From positions 1 through 39,409 of the forward strand of contig JAEYPP010000063.1 of assembly GCA_023410575.1 (NCBI GenBank): a stretch of DNA of 39,409 nt. Direction: 5' to 3'. The notes under the pieces are model-generated. The model did no database searches. It saw nothing but the letters and a program-made list of their open reading frames with translations, and was not told the origin of the DNA. Positions within the stretch are counted from its first letter, which is position 1; every line of letters starts with the position of its first letter. The DNA is from Bacillota bacterium (GTDB lineage: Bacteria; Bacillota; Clostridia; Lachnospirales; Lachnospiraceae). A program made the position numbers and the translations under genes. Positions 7,433-14,600 of the stretch are shown here, piece after piece.

Positions 7433-9349
7433 ATGTTGAAAGAACCAAAAAGTAGAAGAATATTTATGCGCATTATGCTAGTTATAGTAATAAGTAGCAG
7501 CGTTATTCTATTTTTTTTATTTTCAATTAAGGGCTTACTACTTTCTGAGTCGAAACAACGTTTAATTGAGATAAATCAACGTAGTGATAAAATTGCAAAA
7601 GAGTATTATGCAGTGCATCCATTCGATATGTCAGGAGCTAGTGAAGTGATTACAATTCCAGATAGTAATCATAATCATGATTGGGACAATAGAGTATATA
7701 GTTTTTTAGTAAATGACGATGGTAATATCATTACTGTGTTTGGTCAGACTAGCATGGAGTACTTACCTTATTTCATTGAATTTTTAGATGAATATCATCA
7801 CTCTGATTTACGGTATACGACGGGTGAAGAAGAAGCCCAAGTGAATCTATATAAACTAAAGTCTGGCGAACAAATTTATGCTGTGATTTGTAGGGTATCT
7901 GATACTTCTGTTGGACATGTCGTTACGATTGTTTCTAAGCAACTAATTATGCAAGAAATTAACTCCGTTTTTTATATTGCAATTACAATTGTTGTACTAG
8001 TGTTTATTGCGCTTATTTTAGCATTGATTTATTACTATTTCCAACAAAGAGGGGCGATACGTAAGAATAACAGGAGTGGAAAACCTGATGCCGTTACAGG
8101 ATTACCACAATATTCGATACATAAGGCAATTGCCCAAAGATATATTAACGCTGAAAAGTATTCGTATGCGTATGTTTCATTTAGTATTGATAAATATTCC
8201 TTAATAGCAGAATTAAATGGGAAATCATATTGTGATTATATATTAAAGGGGATTGCACAGATAATTTCAAATTGGATAAAAGAGGAGGAGACATTTGCAC
8301 GTTTTCAGGATGACGTATTTGGTATGTTACTTATTTATGAAGATGAATTAAAGTTTCGCCAAAGATTAATTCGAATATTAAAGCATGCTGGGGATATTCC
8401 GATGAACGAGAATAACTTTTGTAAAATAACGTTTCACAGTGGTGTTTGCATCGTTGGGAAAGAAACGGATATTGATCGAGTAATTGCTCGTGCAAAAAAA
8501 GCAAGAGTACAGTCAGCAGCAAAGACAATTACTAGTATTAATTTCTATTCAAATAAGACAGGCGTACTCAGTGAAAATAGTGAATTAGTGAAAGAAGTTT
8601 CAGACGCAATGTTTCATAATCAATTTCTTATCTATTTACAACCAAAGTATCGAATTGAGTCAGAAGAGATAGTAGGGGTAGAAGCTTTGGTTCGTTGGAA
8701 GCATCCAAAGAATGGATTGTTAGGACCGAATGTTTTCTTGCCATTATTTGAGGAAAATGGGATTATTACGCAGATAGACATCTATGTTCTTGAGAATGTT
8801 TGTGAACATATGAGAGAGTGGATTATACAAGGGAAATCGGTAGTGCCTGTATCTATTAATTTGTCAGCAAAACATCTTAGGGATGAATCTTTTTTACAGG
8901 ATATTCTCAATATTGTTGACTCGAATCATATACCACATCAGTTGATAGAGTTTGAATTTCCTGAGATTGCTATTTACCAGAATCGAGACGAGCTAATAAA
9001 GGTCATGAAACATCTGTCAGAATTAGGTTTTATACTCTCCATAGATAATTTTGGGGCTAATTACTCCGTAGTTCAGTTGCTAGATGAGTTACCTATTCAT
9101 GTTCTCAAAATTGATAAAGGCTTGATTAAGGATTTAGAAGATATTGAGTTTTCCGATAAAGATCGTACCATTGTAATGCATATTATTTCTTATGCAAAGA
9201 GTATGAAGGTTGAAGTTGTTGCAGAAGGAGTGGAAACAAAGGGTCAGCACGATTTATTGCAAGAACAAAAATGTGACATTATTCAAGGCTACTATTACCA
9301 AAAACCAATGCCACCAGAAGAATTTGCATTACTTTTAAATGAAGCTTGA
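7433..9349 (+). CDS. Membrane GGDEF/EAL protein, putative c-di-GMP phosphodiesterase or sensor
   Basis: 638 residues. A membrane segment at about 12-32 and another at about 178-205 enclose an extracytoplasmic sensor region of about 140 residues with no domain I recognise. A GGDEF-like domain (about 215-370) follows with QDDVF (292-296) in place of GGDEF, so cyclase activity is unlikely. The EAL domain (about 385-635) keeps Glu417 (VEALVRW), Asn in VSINLS, LKID, AEGVET and QGYYY. However, the usual DDFGTG motif reads Asp538-Asn539-FGAN, losing the second aspartate. It could be a weak phosphodiesterase or a c-di-GMP-binding sensor. The start ATG 7433 has only a distant GAGGGA (spacing about 13), so the exact start is less certain. 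A rod/flagellar cluster lies 2 kb downstream. Confidence 0.87.
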   Translation: MLKEPKSRRIFMRIMLVIVISSSVILFFLFSIKGLLLSESKQRLIEINQRSDKIAKEYYAVHPFDMSGASEVITIPDSNHNHDWDNRVYSFLVNDDGNIITVFGQTSMEYLPYFIEFLDEYHHSDLRYTTGEEEAQVNLYKLKSGEQIYAVICRVSDTSVGHVVTIVSKQLIMQEINSVFYIAITIVVLVFIALILALIYYYFQQRGAIRKNNRSGKPDAVTGLPQYSIHKAIAQRYINAEKYSYAYVSFSIDKYSLIAELNGKSYCDYILKGIAQIISNWIKEEETFARFQDDVFGMLLIYEDELKFRQRLIRILKHAGDIPMNENNFCKITFHSGVCIVGKETDIDRVIARAKKARVQSAAKTITSINFYSNKTGVLSENSELVKEVSDAMFHNQFLIYLQPKYRIESEEIVGVEALVRWKHPKNGLLGPNVFLPLFEENGIITQIDIYVLENVCEHMREWIIQGKSVVPVSINLSAKHLRDESFLQDILNIVDSNHIPHQLIEFEFPEIAIYQNRDELIKVMKHLSELGFILSIDNFGANYSVVQLLDELPIHVLKIDKGLIKDLEDIEFSDKDRTIVMHIISYAKSMKVEVVAEGVETKGQHDLLQEQKCDIIQGYYYQKPMPPEEFALLLNEA

Positions 9350-9358
9350 TGTTATTGT

Positions 9359-9395
9359 AAGGGCCTAAACACAGGCCCTTATGTACCGACGACTT
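9359..9395. repeat. Hairpin plus 13-base repeat shared with 708-745; bidirectional terminator candidate
   Basis: AAGGGCC (9359-9365) pairs with GGCCCTT (9374-9380), followed by GTACCGACGACTT (9383-9395). The same hairpin followed by the same 13 bases occurs at 708-745. It lies 9 bases after the EAL stop and 2 bases before the end of the convergent gene, so it may end both transcripts. Confidence 0.7.
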
Positions 9396-9397
9396 AT

Positions 9398-9898
9398 CTA
9401 ATAGTTGCAATTTATGAGCATTTTATGGAACTTGTGACGAAAATATATATTTCCACATACTCGTAACATAAACATTATAAATAAAATTGTAATTGGAGCA
9501 TAGGTTAGTAATCCGAAGGAACTAGGAGTGCTTAGTTCTCTTCTCTGCCATAGAAACAGTAGGAAACAGACAATTAAAAATGATATTGAATGGCATTGAT
9601 AACTTAGATAGGTATATTTATATTTTTTTGCAAGGAGTGGAAGAGTTAAATCTTCTGCTTCTTTTTTATGTTTTATCACAAGAGTAAGAAGGTGTGGAAA
9701 TGCATTATTGGTAGCCAACACATAAAATGCAGGTACACTCGCTTTAGTCAACAGGATCGATGTCACAAGGCAGATAAGTAATAGAATGCTTCCTATATTC
9801 TTGGAGATAATAATGGAATGAAATTTACTGATCCGCATCAACTGAAGACTCATCTCTTTCCCTTGTGTGTTTAAATTATGATTCCATGGTTGTTCCAT
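9398..9898 (-). CDS. Small membrane protein of unknown function
   Basis: 166 residues, start ATG at 9898-9896 with GGAGG six to ten bases upstream on the minus strand, which supports a real gene. I do not recognise the family. It has three to four hydrophobic segments: about 33-55 (IGSILLLICLVTSILL), 58-75, 102-118 (SFLIVCFLLFLW) and 128-150. Between the second and third lies a charged stretch KHKKEAEDLTL. The N-terminus is polar without a cleavable signal, and the C-terminus is basic. It stands alone, convergent with the EAL gene and divergent from the EF-hand gene. Confidence 0.7.
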   Translation of the reverse strand: MEQPWNHNLNTQGKEMSLQLMRISKFHSIIISKNIGSILLLICLVTSILLTKASVPAFYVLATNNAFPHLLTLVIKHKKEAEDLTLPLLAKKYKYTYLSYQCHSISFLIVCFLLFLWQRRELSTPSSFGLLTYAPITILFIMFMLRVCGNIYFRHKFHKMLINCNY

Positions 9899-10061
9899 AT
9901 CATTCCTCCAATAGATATAATGTGGTAATTTCTCTAAATTGACACTATCTATAATAACATGACATTCTTGAAAAACAAAGTAGAAACTAGTGATTAATTA
10001 TAGATATTATGTCGATATAGTGAGTGTCAATATTTATCCAAATAACATGGAGGTGGGTAGA

Positions 10062-11240
10062 ATGGTAATTCAGAATAGTGTAATTGGAATGAATGCAACT
10101 TATCATTATTCCAAGAAAACTGAAAATTCTGTTACCTATACGAGCTGGGGGAATATCATGAATCAGTATCATGACCAAACAGCTGTTACATTACCCTCAG
10201 CTACGGATAGCGCACAGGATACGAATGGCAGTACGAAGGAAGAGAATCATTCAGAGACAATACTTCTGTTGATGCAAGGAACATTAGGAACTAATAATAT
10301 AGTTCTTGGTGAAAAAGAGGAAGCTTCTTACGAAGGTATCGACAAATTGGAACATAACAGTTTAAGAAATCTATTTGAACTACTTTTTTCAAAAGGTGAT
10401 ACGAAGAAGATTTCAGCAAAGGATATGTTTCAACAACTTTTGACCTCTTATCGTCAAAGGGCGAAATCGGTATTGGAAGGGAGAATGAGTTATAGGGATT
10501 ATTATAGTAATTCGAATGGGGTAAATCAGACTTTGAATCACTCAATTGGTATAATACCAGTTTGGGGGCAAGAATTAACCATTTCGGAATACTATCATGA
10601 GGCTGAGCAAACAAGCTTCTTTTCCTCAGGTGTTGTGAGAACTCAAGATGGAAGAGAAATTGAGTTTAGTGTCAGTGCAACAATGTCACGTAGTTTTTTA
10701 TCTTACTCGAGTGCTTCTATTGATTATGTTTCTGCAAGTTTGGTTGATCCATTAATAATTAATTTGACGGATGAAGGAGCACAAGTGTCAGATCAAAAGT
10801 TTTTATTTGACATAGATGCAGATGGTACAGTTGATAATATTTCCTTGTTAACTCGTTATTGTGCTTTTTTAGCATTGGATAAAAATCAAGATGGAATAAT
10901 TAATGATGGAAGTGAGCTATTTGGAACCAAAACAGGTGACGGCTTTGCTGAACTTTCTATCTTTGATATGGATAACAATGGATGGATAGATGAAAACGAC
11001 GAAATTTTCAATCACTTACGGATTTGGCATAAGGATGAGAGTGGAAATGATGAGTTGGTTGCACTTGGTGTTGCAGGAATTGGAGCTATTTATTTAGGTA
11101 GTCGTGAAACCCGATTTTCACTGAATGATGTAATTAGGAATAAAACTAATGGTATGATTCAGAAAACGGGAATTTATCTGAAAGAGGATGGCACTGCAGG
11201 AACAATACAACATGTAGATTTTTCCAAAGATGCTGTATAA
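10062..11240 (+). CDS. EF-hand-type calcium-binding protein of unknown function, next to mbl/flagellar genes
   Basis: 392 residues from ATG 10062, chosen for GGAGGTG at 10049-10055; a longer in-frame extension lacks a ribosome binding site. No signal peptide or membrane segment is visible. The N-terminal half is polar and unrecognised. The C-terminal half begins DPLIINLTDEGAQ and carries three calcium-loop-like motifs: DIDADGTVDNIS, DKNQDGIINDGSE and DMDNNGWIDENDE. Between the last two lies ELFGTKTGDGFAEL. This series (DPL.. then D.N.DG.I.DG.ELFG then RIW..) resembles a module in large calcium-binding, RTX-like adhesins of Proteobacteria, here in a short protein. Whether it is secreted is unclear; export by the flagellar apparatus is possible but untested. 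It precedes mbl in the same orientation. Confidence 0.8.
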   Translation: MVIQNSVIGMNATYHYSKKTENSVTYTSWGNIMNQYHDQTAVTLPSATDSAQDTNGSTKEENHSETILLLMQGTLGTNNIVLGEKEEASYEGIDKLEHNSLRNLFELLFSKGDTKKISAKDMFQQLLTSYRQRAKSVLEGRMSYRDYYSNSNGVNQTLNHSIGIIPVWGQELTISEYYHEAEQTSFFSSGVVRTQDGREIEFSVSATMSRSFLSYSSASIDYVSASLVDPLIINLTDEGAQVSDQKFLFDIDADGTVDNISLLTRYCAFLALDKNQDGIINDGSELFGTKTGDGFAELSIFDMDNNGWIDENDEIFNHLRIWHKDESGNDELVALGVAGIGAIYLGSRETRFSLNDVIRNKTNGMIQKTGIYLKEDGTAGTIQHVDFSKDAV

Positions 11241-11304
11241 ATACGTAATAATTGTATTTAAATATCATAAAAGCAGATTTAAGGAAAAGTTTTGAAAATT
11301 TCCT

Positions 11305-11333
11305 TTGAAAATTTCGAGAAAGATGTTTATAAT
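11305..11333 (+). promoter_or_regulatory. Sigma-A-type promoter of the mbl-flhO-flhP operon
   Basis: -35 TTGAAA (11305-11310), 17-base spacer, -10 TATAAT (11328-11333), about 80 bases before mbl. The -35 overlaps the right arm of a small AAGGAAA/TTTCCTT hairpin (11281-11305). Confidence 0.75.
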
Positions 11334-11415
11334 ATAAGAGAATATGTTTAGAATTATATGAGAATGAAAAATAAATCATAGACGAAATTTTCGGAAGTTT
11401 GAAAGGAGAATTACA

Positions 11416-12405
11416 ATGTTAGGTAGTGACATCGGAATCGATTTAGGAACAGCGAGTGTCTTAGTTTATATAAAGGGAAAGGGTGTTGTATTAAAAGAGC
11501 CTTCTGTTGTTGCGTTCGATAGAGATACGAATAAGATTAAGGCAATAGGCGAAGAGGCTCGTTTAATGCTCGGTAGAACTCCTGGTAACATTGTTGCAGT
11601 GCGTCCTTTAAGACAAGGTGTTATTTCTGATTATACAGTAACTGAGAAGATGTTAAAGTATTTTATACAAAAAGCTGTTGGTAAACAACGTTTCCGTAAG
11701 CCAATCATCAGTGTGTGTGTTCCAAGTGGTGTAACAGAAGTCGAAAAGAAGGCAGTTGAAGATGCAACTTACCAAGCTGGCGCAAGAGATGTTGCAATTA
11801 TCGAAGAGCCGATTGCTGCTGCAATTGGTGCAGGAATAGATATTTCAAGACCATGCGGTAATATGATTGTTGATATTGGTGGTGGTACATCTGACATTGC
11901 AGTTATTTCTTTAGGTGGAACCGTTGTTTCTACTTCTATCAAAATTGCTGGTGATGATTTCGATGAAGCAATTGTTCGATATATGCGTAAGAAACATAAT
12001 TTATTAATTGGTGAAAGAACAGCAGAAGATATAAAGATTAAGATTGGTTCTGCTTATCGCAGACCAGAGGTTGTTGCTATGGACGTTCGCGGACGTAATC
12101 TTGTAACTGGTCTTCCTAAGACGATTTCTGTAACAAGTGAAGAAACAGAGGAAGCGCTTCGCGAGACAACATCCCAGATTGTGGAAGCAGTTCATAGCGT
12201 GTTAGAAAAAACACCACCAGAATTGGCAGCAGATATCGCTGACCGTGGTATCGTTCTTACAGGTGGTGGATGCTTGCTATATGGTTTAGAAGAACTAATT
12301 GAAGAAAAGACTGGTATAACAACAATGACAGCAGAAGATCCAATGACAGCTGTAGCTATTGGAACTGGTAAGTTTGTTGAGTTTTTAAGTGGTCGTAAAG
12401 ACTGA
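11416..12405 (+). CDS. mbl: MreB/Mbl-family bacterial actin
   Basis: 329 residues, start ATG 11416 after GAAAGGAG. It is a filament-forming ATPase of the actin superfamily that guides lateral cell-wall synthesis under the membrane. Actin-fold phosphate motifs are visible: GIDLGTASV near the N-terminus, VDIGGGTSDIAV (about 155-166) and the adenosine motif VLTGGGCLL near 292. EEPIAAAIGAG and IAGDDFDEAI are MreB signatures. The length is normal for the family. I prefer mbl over mreB because it is followed directly by two flagellar rod genes, the order known from Bacillus subtilis (mbl-flhO-flhP), and no mreC/mreD is adjacent. The gene following it starts 59 bases downstream without a terminator. 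Confidence 0.9.
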   Translation: MLGSDIGIDLGTASVLVYIKGKGVVLKEPSVVAFDRDTNKIKAIGEEARLMLGRTPGNIVAVRPLRQGVISDYTVTEKMLKYFIQKAVGKQRFRKPIISVCVPSGVTEVEKKAVEDATYQAGARDVAIIEEPIAAAIGAGIDISRPCGNMIVDIGGGTSDIAVISLGGTVVSTSIKIAGDDFDEAIVRYMRKKHNLLIGERTAEDIKIKIGSAYRRPEVVAMDVRGRNLVTGLPKTISVTSEETEEALRETTSQIVEAVHSVLEKTPPELAADIADRGIVLTGGGCLLYGLEELIEEKTGITTMTAEDPMTAVAIGTGKFVEFLSGRKD

Positions 12406-12464
12406 TAAATTACAAATAAGCTGATTGTTTGTTGCGTATCAGAGCTTTTAAAAAGGAGCAGGAT

Positions 12465-13238
12465 ATGGTTAGAGGTTTATATACGGCTTGGACCGGTATG
12501 GCAAATGAACAAAAAAGATTGGATATTATCTCAAATAATCTTGCAAATTCGGCAACTGTTGGCTTTAAGAAGGAAGGCGTTACGAATCAATCCTTCGATG
12601 ATATGCTAGCAATAAAAGTTCGTGATAAGTCAGGCACGGTTGGTGATTCTGCTATAGGTACAATGTCACTCGGTGTAAAGTTGGGAGAAGTTTATACTGA
12701 TTATACGCAAGGTTCACTGCGTGAGACAGGTAATACGTATGATCTTGCCATCGAAGGAAATGGTTTTTTTACTTTATCGGTAATGGATGCAAATGGGAAT
12801 GAGAATATAAGATATTCCCGTGCTGCTCAGTTCGTGATGGATCGAGAAGGCTATATCGTTGATGTAAATGGAAATCATCTAGTAAGTGAAAGTGGTAATC
12901 TTAAAGTGCCAACAGATGCAGGAAAGGTTGTCATTGATATAAATGGTTCTGTTTATGCAGATGGTCAATTGATTGATACGTTAGTTGTTAAAGATTTCGA
13001 AAACTATGATTATCTAAAAAAATATGGTGATACAATGTACGGTGCAGAACAAGGCGCTATTGAGATAGGTGCAATGGGCTCCGTACGACAAGGATTTACG
13101 GAGCAATCCAATGTCAATGTGGTTCGTGAAATGGTGAATTTAATTGCGATTACACGCGCCTATGAAGCAAACCAAAAGGTAATTCAATCAGTAGATGGTA
13201 CCTTAGAATTAGCAGCTAATTCTGTTGGTAAGCTATAG
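12465..13238 (+). CDS. flhO: Flagellar basal-body rod protein, FlgF/FlhO type
   Basis: 257 residues from ATG 12465, placed by AAGGAG (12452-12457); upstream TTG codons in frame have no ribosome binding site. The N-terminus MVRGLYTAWTGMANEQKRLDIISNNLAN and the C-terminal helix (NVNVVREMVNLIAITRAYEANQKVIQ region) form the conserved ends of flagellar rod and hook proteins, which make the coiled axial core. The middle domain is of FlgF/FlgG type. It is exported through the flagellar type III apparatus and has no Sec signal. It lies between mbl and flgG in one operon, matching B. subtilis flhO. Confidence 0.88.
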   Translation: MVRGLYTAWTGMANEQKRLDIISNNLANSATVGFKKEGVTNQSFDDMLAIKVRDKSGTVGDSAIGTMSLGVKLGEVYTDYTQGSLRETGNTYDLAIEGNGFFTLSVMDANGNENIRYSRAAQFVMDREGYIVDVNGNHLVSESGNLKVPTDAGKVVIDINGSVYADGQLIDTLVVKDFENYDYLKKYGDTMYGAEQGAIEIGAMGSVRQGFTEQSNVNVVREMVNLIAITRAYEANQKVIQSVDGTLELAANSVGKL

Positions 13239-13264
13239 TAAAACCCTAGGAGGTAGGTAAACAT

Positions 13265-14080
13265 ATGATGAGAGCTTTATGGACCGGAGCTTCCGGTATG
13301 ACATCACAGCAGACTAATCTTGATACAATCTCAAACAATTTTGCTAATATAAATACAGCTGGATATAAAAAAGAAGAGACTCAATTTTCTTCTTTACTAT
13401 ATCAAAAGATACAAACAAAGACGACAGATTCACAGGGCAATGCAAAACCAGTAGTAGCTCAGGTTGGTTCTGGTGTTAGGACCAATGGAGTTGTATCAAT
13501 TTTTAAGCAAGGACCTTTAAATGCAACAGAAAACGACTGGGATTTTGCTATAGAAGGCAATGGTTTTTTTGCAGTTCGCGATGCGGATGGAAATACAGCA
13601 TACACAAGAAATGGTTCTTTTCAGTTGGCAATTGCATCGGAGGGTTTAACATTAGCAACTGCAGATGGCTATCGTGTACTTGATTCGAACGGACAGCCAA
13701 TCAATTTTGCTAATAATATTGATACCTCAAAGATTGAAATTGATGAGTTTGGAAACTTCATGTATCCAGATAATAATAATGTTTTACAACAACTGAATAT
13801 CCAAATAGGACTGGCTCAATTTAATAACCCTTCGGGTCTTGAAAAGGCAGGTCAGAGCATGTTTTATGAAACTGATGCATCGGGAGCAGTAAGAATGGAA
13901 GCTAATGATGCAGGTTTAAAGCAAAGTAAACTACACTCTGGTTATCTAGAAGGTTCTAACGTAGATACTGCGAACGAAATTGTAAATCTAATTGTTGCCC
14001 AAAGAGCTTATGAGATGAACTCAAAAACGATTACAGCAGCAGATGAGATGTTACGACAGGCGAATAATCTTAGAGGTTAA
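13265..14080 (+). CDS. flgG: Flagellar distal rod protein, FlgG/FlhP type
   Basis: 271 residues. Start ATG 13265, immediately followed by a second ATG, behind AGGAGG (13248-13253). It is paralogous to the preceding gene: N-terminal rod motif (TNLDTISNNFANINTAGYKKEE), the DWDFAIEGNGFFAV segment of the FlgG/FlgE family, and a C-terminal helix ending VNLIVAQRAYEMNSKTI. It forms the distal flagellar rod and corresponds to flhP in B. subtilis. The 26-base gap to the upstream stop and 20-base gap to the next gene indicate one operon with the rod-binding protein. Confidence 0.9.
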   Translation: MMRALWTGASGMTSQQTNLDTISNNFANINTAGYKKEETQFSSLLYQKIQTKTTDSQGNAKPVVAQVGSGVRTNGVVSIFKQGPLNATENDWDFAIEGNGFFAVRDADGNTAYTRNGSFQLAIASEGLTLATADGYRVLDSNGQPINFANNIDTSKIEIDEFGNFMYPDNNNVLQQLNIQIGLAQFNNPSGLEKAGQSMFYETDASGAVRMEANDAGLKQSKLHSGYLEGSNVDTANEIVNLIVAQRAYEMNSKTITAADEMLRQANNLRG

Positions 14081-14100
14081 CGTGAGAAAGGGTGTAAGTT

Positions 14101-14451
14101 ATGAGCATTCGTATTGGAGATGAATCGAGTTTTTATAGTGCTGCCGCACAGGCAACAAGTACATCAAATACATCCAAGATTGGAAGCGAATTAGAAGCTA
14201 AATTGTCAGGCAATCTTAAAGATGCAACGGATGAAGAGCTTATGGATGCATGTAAGAGCTTTGAAAGTTACTTGGTAACACAAGTAATGAAACAAGTAAA
14301 GTCTACTGTTGCGAAAAGCGATGATGATGAAGGCGAATACATGAACTATTTTGGTGATATGTTATATGAGAAATATGCGCAGGACATAACAGAGTCAGGT
14401 AATCTTGGAATTGCTCAGCAGTTATATGAGTCGATGAAGAGAAACCAGTAG
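14101..14451 (+). CDS. Rod-binding protein (FlgJ N-terminal domain only)
   Basis: 116 residues. Residues about 40-115 match the FlgJ rod-binding domain: ACKSFESYLVTQVMKQVK, then YMNYFGDMLYEKYAQDITES and GNLGIAQQLYES. In Gammaproteobacteria FlgJ carries a C-terminal peptidoglycan hydrolase; here that domain is absent, as is common for single-domain versions in Firmicutes. The role is presumably to cap or chaperone the growing rod. It is the last gene of the mbl-flhO-flgG operon and is followed by a strong terminator. No peptidoglycan hydrolase gene lies beside it in this window. Confidence 0.87.
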   Translation: MSIRIGDESSFYSAAAQATSTSNTSKIGSELEAKLSGNLKDATDEELMDACKSFESYLVTQVMKQVKSTVAKSDDDEGEYMNYFGDMLYEKYAQDITESGNLGIAQQLYESMKRNQ

Positions 14452-14494
14452 TTATATCAATAGCAATTCGTGATAAGTTTATTAGATTTGGTAT

Positions 14495-14540
14495 AGGGTG
14501 TTGCAAATGATTGAGAAACAATCTTGCCACACCCTTTTTA
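14495..14540 (+). terminator. Terminator of the mbl/flagellar rod operon
   Basis: AGGGTG (14495-14500), GCAA and GATTG pair with CAATC, TTGC and CACACCCT in a long stem with a small bulge. TTTTTA follows. Confidence 0.9.
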
Positions 14541-14600
14541 TATAATTGTGTTTGTTTGAATATTACAAGAATAGAGTGAGACGCATTATAAGGGAGAGTT

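Noticed and set aside
10011..10018. Sigma-D (flagellar) -10 candidate GTCGATAT before the EF-hand gene
   Set aside because: The -10 is close to GCCGATAT, but no TAAA lies at the required 14-16 bases upstream.
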